Shown here: positions 1 through 9,779 of the stretch, in pieces
How positions within the stretch are numbered: position 1 is the stretch's first letter
How the letters are laid out: the number at the start of each line of letters is the position of its first letter
Assembly (NCBI GenBank): GCA_041394265.1
Contig: JAWKIO010000005.1
Span: 372,001 to 436,000 of the forward strand
Origin: Acidimicrobiales bacterium
GTDB taxonomy: Bacteria; Actinomycetota; Acidimicrobiia; Acidimicrobiales; SZUA-35
DNA length: 64,000 nt
Reading direction: 5' to 3'
Notes under the pieces: generated by a model
The model's database searches: none
What the model was told of the DNA's origin: nothing
What the model saw: only the letters and a program-made list of their open reading frames with translations
Made by a program: the position numbers and the translations under genes

Positions 1-195
1 CGCCTTGCATTCCCTCTCGAACGAACCTCGCTGTGCGGCGGTCTCCATGTCGACCGACAGGACCTTCAATGCCACGTCACGACCGAGGTCGCGCTGCGTC
101 GCCCGAAAGACGCGACTGAACCCGCCGGATCCGATGCGCTCGACGATGTCGAAGCCTGGTACTGCGAGGTTCACGTCGGGTACTTCGACCCGCAC
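1..195 (-). CDS. Serine/threonine protein kinase, N-terminal part (runs off left edge)
   Basis: About 65 N-terminal residues are visible on the minus strand. They contain the glycine-rich ATP loop (GSGGFSRVF) followed by the VALK lysine, the first two landmarks of a Hanks-type kinase domain; the rest lies outside the window. The frame is open from about base 292. The only good start in it is the GTG at 193-195, preceded by a weak AAGGG. It is divergent from the giant Ig/FN3 gene, about 50 bp away. With the PP2C and FHA genes downstream it would complete a kinase/phosphatase/phosphopeptide-reader set. The kinase call is firm; its substrates are inference. Confidence 0.85.
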   Translation of the reverse strand, partial: MRVEVPDVNLAVPGFDIVERIGSGGFSRVFRATQRDLGRDVALKVLSVDMETAAQRGSFERECKA

Positions 196-248
196 CGGGT
201 GGCCCTTGAGTTCCTCAAGCCGGTCGCGACCACCTCCGATGAGCAGGT

Positions 249-3200
249 ATGGGCGTATCGGCGCGGCATTGGCGGAGTGGCGGAGTGCTGCTCATCGTCG
301 CGCTCTTGCTGAGTGGCGTTTCGTGGGCGGCGACACGAGCGGAAGGGCGAACCGGGAGCGAGTCCGCCTCGAATGACGGCGGCGCGTGGTTGTTGAAACG
401 GGATGCCGGTGCCGTCGGCCATCTCAACCGTGAGGTGCTCGAGGTGTCGGCTGCCGTACGCGTCGCCGAGCCAGGAACCGACATCGATGTCGACCAGTCG
501 AGCGACGTGATCGTCGTCCACGACCGATCTCGTGGTGGGGTCATGCTGCTCGACAGCCGCACGAACCAGATGCAAGGTGACCTGGCCGTCCCCGCGGGTG
601 CAGACGTGCGGGCGATCCACGGCGGCATCGTCGTCGCACAGCGGTCACCGCTGCGGATCTGGCGGCTCTTGACCGACGATCTCGCGTCGATCACCGACCT
701 CGCCGAGGTCCCACCCCTCGTCACGGGTTCGAACGGACTCGTCGCCGTCGGTCCCGACATCGTCGCCGTGTTCGACACCGACACGATGTCGATCGCCCGC
801 TATGTCGACGGCGTCGAGGCCGATCGGCTGACCGTCGCCGATCGTCCGACCGCACTCTCCCTTGCCGGGCACGACGTCATCGCCGCCATCGGCGACGACC
901 TCGTCGTGATCGGTCGAGATCAGACCCACCGCCCGGGCGTTGGCCCGTACACCCTCCAGCAACCGGGACCCGACGGCTCGATCGTCGCCGTCGACACGAC
1001 ACTGCGCGCCTTCGTCCTGAGCGATGGCGGGTCGACGCGTTCGTTCGACCTGCCGAGCGCAACGAGTGAACCGGTCAATCACGACGGCTGTGTCTTCGCC
1101 ATCGTCGAGGGTCCGACCCTCGTCCGAAGCTGCGGCGATGATGGCGCCGAGACCATGCCGATCGAAGGAGCGACGGGTGAACTGCGGTTGCGAGTCGTGA
1201 ACGGCTGGGTCTGGATCAACGACCTCGACACCGGCGGCGCCTGGATCATCAGCGCCGACGCACCGTTGAGCCGCATCGACGACTGGGGCGCTGCGCTGGC
1301 CGACGAAGAGGTCGAGGAGTCCGATGCGACGGTCGAGAACGACGGCGGCATCGAGGAAGTGCGCCTCAACCCTGACGCCGACGACGTCCAGATGATCGAG
1401 GCCGACCAGCAGGACGATGACGACGAGAATGACCCACCCGTCGCCCGCGACGACACCGCGAACACGAGAGTCGACCGGCCGGTCGTGGTGCGGGTACTCG
1501 ACAACGACGAGGATCCTGACGGCGACGTGCTCCTCGTGGCTGGTGTCGAGCTGGTCGACACCAGCGACGCCCATGTCTGGATCACGCCGTCACGCGATGC
1601 CGTCCAGGTCACACCACGAGCGGGTTTCGCCGGCCGAATCTCGTTCCGCTACACGATCGATGACGGACGAGGCGGCGTCGCCACTGCCCTCGTCACCGTC
1701 GACGTCTCGATCGCCTCCGAGGTATCCAACCAGCCACCGGAACCGGTGACCGATGTGGCCACCGCTCGTGCCGGCTCAGCTGTCTCGCTCGATGTACTCG
1801 GCAACGATCGTGACCCCGACGGTGATGCGCTCACACTCATCAGCGTGGGCGGCACCGACGGCAACGACGACGGAAGGATCGTGTTCGATCCATCCGGTCA
1901 TGTGACCTTCACACCGGACGCGGCTTCGCAACAGGGTCGGATCGACCTGACCTACGTCGTCGCCGACGACTTCGGTGCCACCGCCGAGGGCCGCATCGTC
2001 GTCAACATCCGGCTGGCCGGTGCGAACAGCCCTCCGGACGCTCGCAACGACTCGGTCGTCACGAGCGTTGGCAACCCGGCCCGGATCAACGTGCTCGACA
2101 ACGACGCCGACCCGGACAACGATCCGCTCATCGTCGCTCGCCAGCCCACCCAGACCCGCGGCCCCCAGGGCCATGGCGGTGATGACTCAATTTCGGCCGC
2201 CGTGCATATGACGAGCGACGGAGCGTTCTCCTTCGTACCCGACGAGCCCGGCACGTACCTGTTCGACTACCTCGCATCGGACGGACAGAACAACGACACC
2301 GCGCAGATCCGGGTCGATGTCAGCCCGGCCGAAACGAACCAGCCGCCGGTGGCGATTCGCGACGACGTGTCGATTCCGATGGGCGGCACCCGCCTCGTGT
2401 ACGTACTCGACAACGACGGCGACCCGAACGGCGACGTCGTCGACATCGTCGAGTGGTCCGGCGCGCCCGGGCTCACCATCGAACCGGTCCCGGGAATCGG
2501 CTTTCGCGTCACGGTCGAGACCAACGCTGCGCCTCGAGTGACCTTCCGGTACGCCATCTCCGACGGCATCGCCGAGCCCGCCGCAACGGTGGTCGTCGTC
2601 TCGGTGGCCGATGTCGCCGTCTCCAACCAACCGCCCATCGTGCGGCCCGACATGATCGAGCTGCGACCGGGCCGCAGCACCGTCATTCCGGTGCTACTCA
2701 ATGACTTCGATCCCGAAGGCGGGTCGCTTTCGGTGATCCGACTGCCTCCGTCGGACGAGAACGTGACCTACGAGCTCGGGCCGGACAGCCAGTCCATCGT
2801 CATCACCGTCGCTCCGACGGCGACCACGGGATTCCGTTTCGGCTACGACGTCACCGACATCGATGGCGCCACCGCCGCCTCGATCGTCGACGTCCGCATC
2901 ATCGACCCCACCGAGCCCAATCGCCCGCCGACGGCCCGCTCCGACATCGGGCGCACGGTCGAGGGACGGCCGATCACCCTCGGTGTGCTCGTCAACGACA
3001 GCGACCCCGACGGCGATCCGATCACGATCGAGAGCATCTCGGCGCAGCCGGCGCGCGGCTCTGCCGTCGTCGACGGTTCGACCATCGTCTACTCCCCCGC
3101 CGACGGGTTCACCGGCACCGACCGCTTCGCCTACGTGATCGTGGACACCGCCGGTGCCCGCTCGATCGGTTCGGTGCAGGTCGGGGTCACCCCGATCGCG

Positions 3201-6200
3201 ACCCAGAACCGGCCACCATCAGCCAACGACGACCGCTTCGACGTGGATGCACCATCGACCCTCGACATCCTCGCCAACGACCATGACCCCGACGGGGACA
3301 CACTGACGTTGACCTTCATCGGCAAGCCCTCGCGTGGCACGATCGACCAGCGCGGCGCCACCGTCTTCTTCACCCCGCCGAACGTCACGCAGCCGACCGA
3401 GTTGTCGTTCGTCTACGAGATCGCCGACGGACACGGCAACCGCGACACCGGCACGGTGATCGTCGTGGTGCGGCCCGAGCCCGAGCCGATGCCGCCGATC
3501 GCAGTCGACGATCTCGCCGGCCCGGTTCGCGGCAATCAACGAGTCACGGTCGACGTCGTTGCGAATGATCGTGATCCCGACGGTGAGGTCTCTGCCCTGA
3601 CGCTCACCTCGCTCGACCCCGCGGCGCGGGTTGTCGCCGGCCAGCTGACGATCGACGTCGGGCAGCAGTCGACACAGGTGCGGTATCGCGTCACCGATGC
3701 CGACGGCCTGAGCGATGAAGCGATCGTCAGTGTTGTCGTCGTCGCCAACGAGGCGCCCTCGCTTGCTCCCGTCGCCACCAGCACACCGCACGACACGCCG
3801 CTGGTGCTGAGCCTCGCTGCGAGCGCCAGCGATCCGGACGGTGACGAGCTCTTCTTCGTCTGCTGTGAGAACGTAACGGGTGGCGTCGCCGAAGTGGTGC
3901 GCTCGGCGGCGAACACGCTCGACGTCCGCTTCATCCCGAGCACCGGCTTCACCGGCACCGCGACCTTCTCCTACCGAGCCGACGATCGGGCGGGCCACCT
4001 CGTCGCCGGATCGGTGCGAATCACCGTCGAGCCGCCCGACAACCGTGCACCGATCGCGCAACCGGGCTCGCTCGAGGTCGAGGCCGGCAGTGTCGTTCCG
4101 TTCGATCTGTCGTCGCTCGTGGATGATCCTGACGGCGATCCCCTCCGGTTCTCACTCCAATCGAACCCGCTTGGCGCCACCCTGTCCGGTGGGACCGTCA
4201 TCCTGCAGGCTCCGATCGACGGTGCCGGCACCACCCACCAACTCGACGTCACGGCGACCGACCCCGATGGCGAGTCCGTGTCGTCTCGTCTCACGATCAC
4301 CGTCACTCCCGTGAATGCTGCACCACCTCGGGCGATCGCCGATCACGCCACGACCCACCAAGGCGCACCGGTCACGATCGAGCTGCTGACCAACGACGTC
4401 GACCCTCTGGGTCGCGGCCTCACCGTGGTCTCGGTCGGCGCCGGCCCGAACGGCACGTCGACCTTGACCGACGGGGCCGTGGTCTTCACTCCCCAGTCCA
4501 GCTTCTTCGGGACCACGAGCTTCACGTACACCGTCCGCGATGCCGCCGGTTCGGCCGATCGTGAGTCCGTCGGCCAGGTGACGGTCGACGTCGTCGGTCG
4601 ACCGGGGACACCGACGACCCCGGCAGCCAACGCCGACAACGCCACCGCCACCCTCGTGTGGACCGCACCACCGGCCAACGGTGCTCCCATCGACGCGTAC
4701 CGTGTCGAGGCCCGTAGCACGAACGGCGTGTCGAGCATCGACCTCGGTGCACAGAACAGCCACACGTTCAGCGGACTTCGCAACGGCATCGACTACGAGT
4801 TCCGCCTGCAGGCGCACAACGCAGCGGGATGGGGCGAGTGGAGCCCGTGGTCCCTGAACGTTCGGCCCGACACCGTTCCCGACCAACCGGCAACACCGAC
4901 CGCCACGTTTGGCAATGGTGAACTCCGGGTCGAGTGGACCCCGCCCGCCAACACCGGCAGTCCGATCACCGTCTATCAGATCGAGATCGGGGGCGGGGCG
5001 AACCAGATCATCTCGGTCGGCTCCTCGCCCTACACCTGGCGCGGACTGACGAACGGCACCGAGTACCAGTTCCGCGTGGCGGCAGTGAACGCCGCGGGCA
5101 GCTCCGACTGGTCGAACTGGTCGACCAGCGAGCATCCACTCAGCGAGCCCGCTGCGCCGGCGGCGCCCATCGTGACCCGGGGCAACCGCTACCTCGACGT
5201 GGACTGGACGGCACCGAACAACAACGGCGACCCGGTCTCGACCTACGAACTCCAGATCCAGAGCACCAACCAGATCGTGTCGATCGCCGGAGCCAGCACG
5301 ACCGACTACCGCTGGGCCAGCCTCACCAACGGCCAGCCCCAACAGTTCCGGGTGCGTGCCTCGAACCGCGATCCCGACCCCGGTGCCTGGAGTGCATGGT
5401 CGACGCCCGTCGTCCCCTGCTCGGTTCCTGATGCGGCCACGGCGCCGACGGTGGTACGGGGAGATGGTCAGGTCACGGTGTCGTGGACGGCACCAGCCGA
5501 CCAGGGATGTGCCATCTCGAGCTACTCGATACGAGCCAATGGCACGTTGGTCCAAACCACCGGCGCCACGAACTCCTACGTGTTCACCGGCCTGAGCAAC
5601 GGCACGAGCTACCGCTTCGACGTCCAGGCATGGAACGAGGAGGGCCCTGGCCTGTGGAGCAGCTCCTCGACCGCCGTCACGCCCGCTGGACCGCCCACCG
5701 CACCCACCATCTCGAGCCTCACGCCGACGGCCATCGGACAGCTGACGGCGGCCTGGGGCGGGGCCTACTCGAACGGCGCACCAATCACTCGCCATGAGAT
5801 CTCGGTGAACGGCGGCGCACCGCTCGTCGGCGGCGCGACAGGACACACGATCACCGGCCTCGCCGACAGCTCCACCTACGACGTACGGGTACGGGCCTGC
5901 AACGACGTGGGCTGCAGCCCCTACAGTCCCACCGTGTCGGCCACCACGTGGGGTCCGCCCAGTGCGCCGGTCGCAGTGAACGCCTCGGCCGGCGACGGCA
6001 CCGGCCAGGTCAACTGGTCGACGCCATCGTCGGCCGGCGGCACCGCCATCACGAGCTACCAGATCACGCTGTCGCCAGGATCGACGCTGACCGTCGGCGC
6101 CGGGGTCCGGAGCCAGCCGTACAGCGGCCTCACCAACGGCACCACCTACACCGTTGCCGTGGTGGCCTGCAATGCGGTCGGTTGCAGTCCGAGCGGCTCG

Positions 6201-6515
6201 ACCACGTTCACTCCGATCCAACCCCCGGTCACACTGGCCCTCAGCCGTGGCGGGACGTACACCGGAGCGAACTGTGTGAGCGGCAACTGCCAGTACATGC
6301 ACGTCGAGGCTCGCAACCTGACGCCGAACACCGGCGTGAGCGTGAGCTGCTACGACAGCGTCGACGGTCGGTTCAAGACGGTGAGCCTCACCTCCGACGG
6401 CAGCGGCTCGCTCTCGGCCGACCCATGCCACATGGGGTATCCCGGTCGCCAGGTCTGGACTTCGGTCACCGACCCGGTCCGTGGACAGACGCTGTCCAAC
6501 ACCATGACCTGGTAG
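249..6515 (+). CDS. Giant secreted Ig/cadherin-like and fibronectin type III repeat protein
   Basis: A 2088-aa surface or secreted protein. The N-terminus has a basic start and one hydrophobic segment (VLLIVALLLSG), a signal peptide or anchor. Residues about 50-370 look like a beta-propeller region without a clear family, followed by an acidic linker. Residues about 395-1450 hold about 11 cadherin/Big_9-like repeats, most marked by a VLxNDxDPDGD-type calcium-binding motif. About six FN3 domains follow (1450-1990). The last 95 residues carry four cysteines that could form disulfides. There is no LPxTG signal or C-terminal membrane segment. It starts a locus with kinase, MoxR, DUF58, PP2C and FHA genes, so it is the likely extracellular component of that system. 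Adhesion or sensing is inference. Confidence 0.85.
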   Translation: MGVSARHWRSGGVLLIVALLLSGVSWAATRAEGRTGSESASNDGGAWLLKRDAGAVGHLNREVLEVSAAVRVAEPGTDIDVDQSSDVIVVHDRSRGGVMLLDSRTNQMQGDLAVPAGADVRAIHGGIVVAQRSPLRIWRLLTDDLASITDLAEVPPLVTGSNGLVAVGPDIVAVFDTDTMSIARYVDGVEADRLTVADRPTALSLAGHDVIAAIGDDLVVIGRDQTHRPGVGPYTLQQPGPDGSIVAVDTTLRAFVLSDGGSTRSFDLPSATSEPVNHDGCVFAIVEGPTLVRSCGDDGAETMPIEGATGELRLRVVNGWVWINDLDTGGAWIISADAPLSRIDDWGAALADEEVEESDATVENDGGIEEVRLNPDADDVQMIEADQQDDDDENDPPVARDDTANTRVDRPVVVRVLDNDEDPDGDVLLVAGVELVDTSDAHVWITPSRDAVQVTPRAGFAGRISFRYTIDDGRGGVATALVTVDVSIASEVSNQPPEPVTDVATARAGSAVSLDVLGNDRDPDGDALTLISVGGTDGNDDGRIVFDPSGHVTFTPDAASQQGRIDLTYVVADDFGATAEGRIVVNIRLAGANSPPDARNDSVVTSVGNPARINVLDNDADPDNDPLIVARQPTQTRGPQGHGGDDSISAAVHMTSDGAFSFVPDEPGTYLFDYLASDGQNNDTAQIRVDVSPAETNQPPVAIRDDVSIPMGGTRLVYVLDNDGDPNGDVVDIVEWSGAPGLTIEPVPGIGFRVTVETNAAPRVTFRYAISDGIAEPAATVVVVSVADVAVSNQPPIVRPDMIELRPGRSTVIPVLLNDFDPEGGSLSVIRLPPSDENVTYELGPDSQSIVITVAPTATTGFRFGYDVTDIDGATAASIVDVRIIDPTEPNRPPTARSDIGRTVEGRPITLGVLVNDSDPDGDPITIESISAQPARGSAVVDGSTIVYSPADGFTGTDRFAYVIVDTAGARSIGSVQVGVTPIATQNRPPSANDDRFDVDAPSTLDILANDHDPDGDTLTLTFIGKPSRGTIDQRGATVFFTPPNVTQPTELSFVYEIADGHGNRDTGTVIVVVRPEPEPMPPIAVDDLAGPVRGNQRVTVDVVANDRDPDGEVSALTLTSLDPAARVVAGQLTIDVGQQSTQVRYRVTDADGLSDEAIVSVVVVANEAPSLAPVATSTPHDTPLVLSLAASASDPDGDELFFVCCENVTGGVAEVVRSAANTLDVRFIPSTGFTGTATFSYRADDRAGHLVAGSVRITVEPPDNRAPIAQPGSLEVEAGSVVPFDLSSLVDDPDGDPLRFSLQSNPLGATLSGGTVILQAPIDGAGTTHQLDVTATDPDGESVSSRLTITVTPVNAAPPRAIADHATTHQGAPVTIELLTNDVDPLGRGLTVVSVGAGPNGTSTLTDGAVVFTPQSSFFGTTSFTYTVRDAAGSADRESVGQVTVDVVGRPGTPTTPAANADNATATLVWTAPPANGAPIDAYRVEARSTNGVSSIDLGAQNSHTFSGLRNGIDYEFRLQAHNAAGWGEWSPWSLNVRPDTVPDQPATPTATFGNGELRVEWTPPANTGSPITVYQIEIGGGANQIISVGSSPYTWRGLTNGTEYQFRVAAVNAAGSSDWSNWSTSEHPLSEPAAPAAPIVTRGNRYLDVDWTAPNNNGDPVSTYELQIQSTNQIVSIAGASTTDYRWASLTNGQPQQFRVRASNRDPDPGAWSAWSTPVVPCSVPDAATAPTVVRGDGQVTVSWTAPADQGCAISSYSIRANGTLVQTTGATNSYVFTGLSNGTSYRFDVQAWNEEGPGLWSSSSTAVTPAGPPTAPTISSLTPTAIGQLTAAWGGAYSNGAPITRHEISVNGGAPLVGGATGHTITGLADSSTYDVRVRACNDVGCSPYSPTVSATTWGPPSAPVAVNASAGDGTGQVNWSTPSSAGGTAITSYQITLSPGSTLTVGAGVRSQPYSGLTNGTTYTVAVVACNAVGCSPSGSTTFTPIQPPVTLALSRGGTYTGANCVSGNCQYMHVEARNLTPNTGVSVSCYDSVDGRFKTVSLTSDGSGSLSADPCHMGYPGRQVWTSVTDPVRGQTLSNTMTW

Positions 6516-6582
6516 CCACCATCGGCCAGTCTGCGGCGCTCGCCGCCGCTGCAAGGAAGCGGCTGCCACAGCACTCGGCGTC

Positions 6583-6597
6583 TAGCGTGTCGCCATG
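6583..6597 (+). promoter_or_regulatory. Leaderless-type -10 element of the SDR gene
   Basis: TAGCGT at 6583-6588 lies exactly 6 nt before the ATG at 6595 and no ribosome binding site is present. This matches the arrangement repeated at many genes in this window. Confidence 0.5.
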
Positions 6598-7341
6598 GAT
6601 CTCGGACTCACAGGAAAGCGTGTCATCGTCACCGGCGGGAGCAAGGGCATCGGCTTCGCCATCGCCCGGGCGTTCCTTGACGAGGGAGCTCGGGTCGCCA
6701 TCTGCGCCCGCGATCTCGCGGGTCTCCAAGCGGCCGCCGATGAGCTTTCGTCCCACGGCGAGATCCACCACGCCGTCGCCGACACGGGCGACGAGGGCGC
6801 GCCAGCCGAGTTCGTGCAGTGGGCGGTCGACACCCTCGGCGGCGTCGACATCGTGATCTCCAACGTGTCGGCCGCCGCCGGTCCCGACTGGAAGGCTTCG
6901 GCAGCAGTCGACCTCATCGGCGCCGACGCACTCATCCGATCGGCGCTCGAACACATGGACGACCACACCGACGCCAACATCGTGTGCATCGGCTCCCGGG
7001 CCGCAAGCGTCGCCGCCCCACGCATCCCCGCCTATGCCGCGGTGAAGGCGGCAACGGTGAGCATGATCAAGTCGCTGTCGCGAGAGGTCGCCCGCCGGGG
7101 CATCCGGGCGAACGTGGTCTCACCCGGCGACATCATCTTCCCCGGAGGCACCTGGGACCGAGCACGCGAGGAAGACGGCAAGCTGTGGCAGGCGATCGTG
7201 CGGGAGAACCCGTTCCGCCGGCTCGGCAGTCCCGAGGAGGTCGCCAACGTCGTCGTGTTCATCGCCAGTCCCCAAGCGAGTTTCGTTTCCGGAGCCAACA
7301 TCCTCGTCGACGGCGGAGCAACGAGCGGCCTCCAGATCTGA
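6595..7341 (+). CDS. SDR-family NAD(P)-dependent oxidoreductase
   Basis: A classical short-chain dehydrogenase of 248 aa, the usual family length. The dinucleotide-binding motif TGGSKGIG is at residues 13-20. The catalytic Ser134, Tyr147 and Lys151 are in place (YAAVK), and a C-terminal glycine-rich ILVDGG motif closes the fold. Substrate cannot be read from the sequence; 3-oxoacyl or polyol/keto reductases share this build. It sits between the Ig/FN3 gene and a broken DUF222 gene and has its own leaderless-type promoter, so it is probably not functionally tied to the surface-protein locus. Confidence 0.85.
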   Translation: MDLGLTGKRVIVTGGSKGIGFAIARAFLDEGARVAICARDLAGLQAAADELSSHGEIHHAVADTGDEGAPAEFVQWAVDTLGGVDIVISNVSAAAGPDWKASAAVDLIGADALIRSALEHMDDHTDANIVCIGSRAASVAAPRIPAYAAVKAATVSMIKSLSREVARRGIRANVVSPGDIIFPGGTWDRAREEDGKLWQAIVRENPFRRLGSPEEVANVVVFIASPQASFVSGANILVDGGATSGLQI

Positions 7342-7374
7342 ACGGCCTCGTCGAGGCGTGTCATACTCCCTCGT

Positions 7375-7389
7375 CATACTGTTTGCATG
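7375..7389 (+). promoter_or_regulatory. Leaderless-type -10 element of the DUF222 gene
   Basis: CATACT at 7375-7380 ends 6 nt before the ATG at 7387. The octamer GTCATACT occurs twice, at 7360-7367 and 7373-7380, 13 bp apart; the second copy holds the -10. Confidence 0.45.
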
Positions 7390-9140
7390 GGTTTCGGGTC
7401 GGCGAAGGATGCGGGTGAGAACGGGCGGATCACTGCTGATCCGTCCACGCCCTATGTCGCCCAACTGGCGAACCAGCTCCTCACGTTCTCCTCCATGAAC
7501 AATGTGGAGGATCTGTCGGCCGATGAGATGGCCGACCTGTTGTTGGTGATGGCCAACGCCGCCGAGCACCTCGAGACCCAGACCGGGCAGCTCGCACTCG
7601 CCGCGCATCGGCGTGGTGTGGGCCGCCATCTCGGTTCGAGGTCGACGGGGGCATGGTTGGCGCATCGGGCGAAGGTCACCCCAGCGCATGCGCATCGGAT
7701 GATCCGCCGGTCCGAGACTGAGGTGGCGTTCGCCCGCTTCTATCTGGCGCATGAGGACGGCAAGATCACCGGCTACCACCTCGACCATCTCGGGGAGTTG
7801 TGGCGGAACAATCCCAAGCTCGAAGATCTGCTGTATCGGGACGAGGAGATGCTGTGCGACGCCGCCTGCAGTCTGCCGCCGCAGAAGTTCGGTTTGGTCT
7901 GCCAGAAATGGTTGTCGCTCGCCGATCCCGATGGGGCGTACGAGAAGTATTTGTTGAATCTAGAGCGCCGGTTCTACCAGTCGTCGAAAGACCTGGACGG
8001 CAACTTCCATCTCGCCGGACGGCTCGATCCGGTGAACGGTGAGATCTTCGATCAGCTGGTGTCGAAGCGGGCAGCGGAGTTCTTCGACGCCGATTGGGCG
8101 AAAGCGGTGGCGGAAGCAGCGCCGGGTGAAGTGATCACCAAGTCGATGCTGCGGCGCAGTGATCGGCAACGTCGCCTGGATGCGCTGGTGTCACTGGTGA
8201 TCGACGGGTCATCCACGCCCGAGGGGGCGCAACGCCCGGAGCCGTCGATCATCTTCGGCCTCGATGTGTTGAGTCTGTCGGAGTTCATCGCCCAGATGCT
8301 GCATGCCGACCTCGGCGACTGGGCCCCCGACACCGGCCCCGCCACGGGCACCGACGGCGGGGCCGCTGCTGCTGCGAACGGTGCTGCCTCCAAGAATACT
8401 GCCGCTCACGAAGGCACCGCTGGTTCCACGGCCACCGCCGCCCGGGAAGAAGCTGCCGCATCGGCGGCTGGTAGCGGGGCGAGCGGCCACACGGCCCCGC
8501 ACGACGCCGGCGCCGACAGTGGTAGATCCGTGGTGTCAGCGCCCGCCCGCAACGACCACGCTGCCTCTGGCGCCAACACAGCCACCGGGTCCGACGCTGC
8601 CGGAAGCGACGCTGCCACCACCGCGCACGCCACCAACCCCACGACCTCCACCAACACTGCGACTGGCACCACGTCCGGCGGGCTGCGGCTGCCGGACCCG
8701 CCGTACCCGGTTCCTGCCGGCCCGTCCACCGCAGCGGCGGTCGATCCGATGCGACGCTGCGAGACCTTGCGGGCACACCGATCCCGTTCCGGATCATGCT
8801 CCAACACCTGTTCGAAGCCCGCATCCGCCGGATCGTCTACACCGCACCCAACATCATCATCAACGCCGGCCAGTCCCGCCGCCTGTTCACCACCACCCAG
8901 AAACAACTGATCAAATTCCGTGACCGCTGCTGCACGTTCCCCGGCTGTCACCGCGACGCCATCTACTGCGAAGCCGACCACCTCCGAGCCTTCGTCGACG
9001 GCGGCCCCACCGACCTCACCAACGGCCAATGCCTGTGCCGCTACCACCACGACCTCAAAACCCGCAACAAGTTCTACTGCGAACCCCTGCCCGACGGGAC
9101 CATCGGGTTCTTCCTCCCCACCGGCATCAAACTCGAGTAA
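7387..9140 (+). pseudogene. DUF222/HNH endonuclease (13E12 type), frameshifted
   Basis: The first reading frame (7387-8910) encodes a DUF222 domain (residues about 30-300) and a long Ala/Thr-rich low-complexity linker, then degenerates. The HNH nuclease continues in another frame from about 8772 to 9140, with the CTFPGC, EADHL and CRYHH residues of a zinc-binding HNH motif. The break is near 8770: frame one reads RRCETL and the other resumes with GTPIPF, motifs that normally follow each other, so one lost or two gained bases would explain it. Either a true frameshift that kills the nuclease or an assembly error. DUF222/HNH genes are common repeat-family genes of actinobacteria; their role is unknown. 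Confidence 0.75.
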
Positions 9141-9252
9141 CCCCCCGGCGCATCCAGAGCAGCACGCCAGCCACACCACACCACACACCGACCCGAACCG
9201 ACGTTCGAGGCCGGCACCGCCGCGCCCGAGCTCATGAGCGGGTCAGCGAGGT

Positions 9253-9738
9253 TCAGCTCTCGCCACGTTGCTGGGCTTGATAGTCGCGGTCGGCCCGCTT
9301 GCCGCGGTACACCCGCATGTCGATTGCCCGAGTCACCTCGGGGCGAAGCTCGAACAGCAGCCGGTGCTCCGTCTGCATGTTGGCGAAGAAGGCCTCCCGA
9401 CCCTCGGGTGCCACGTATTTGTCGACCAGTCGTCGCGAGATCGGCCAGATGTCGAAGTCGGGCAGCTCATGGCGAACCACCGTGCCGTCGACACCAACGT
9501 GGCCAGCGACCGGCGCCATCGCCTCGACACAGAGCGAGGCGCGAGGATCGGCGAACAACTGCTTGCACCAGACCCGCTCGTAGGTCCCGGTGATCCAGAA
9601 CGATCCATCGTCGTGGAGGAACCACACCGGCACCGTGTAGGGCAGACCATTGGAGCGCAGCGTGGCGAGCACCCCCACATGCGGCTGATCGAGAAAGTCG
9701 ATCATGTCATCGGGCTTCATACGGGGCACAGCGATCAT
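9253..9738 (-). CDS. Pyridoxamine 5'-phosphate oxidase-fold (FMN/F420-type) protein
   Basis: A 161-aa single-domain split-barrel protein. Typical features are the N-terminal FLDQPHVGVLATL strand, the PYTVPVWFLHDDGSFW strand pair and the ITGTYERVWCKQLFADPRASLCV region that in this family contacts the flavin phosphate. The start chosen is the ATG at 9738 (MIAVPRM), because the upstream extension is arginine-rich and unlike the family. Such small PNPOx-like proteins in actinobacteria are often F420- or FMN-dependent reductases. Its cofactor here is not determinable. It is divergent from moxR with a 41-bp gap. Confidence 0.75.
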   Translation of the reverse strand: MIAVPRMKPDDMIDFLDQPHVGVLATLRSNGLPYTVPVWFLHDDGSFWITGTYERVWCKQLFADPRASLCVEAMAPVAGHVGVDGTVVRHELPDFDIWPISRRLVDKYVAPEGREAFFANMQTEHRLLFELRPEVTRAIDMRVYRGKRADRDYQAQQRGES

Positions 9739-9779
9739 TCTTTCTACAGGCGGTCCAAGACTGATCCGACAAAGATGAC

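Noticed and set aside
4152..6569. 805-aa open frame on the minus strand opposite the Ig/FN3 gene
   Set aside because: Arg/Gly/Ala-rich, no domain, lies wholly opposite a gene with clear repeats; a GC-content shadow.
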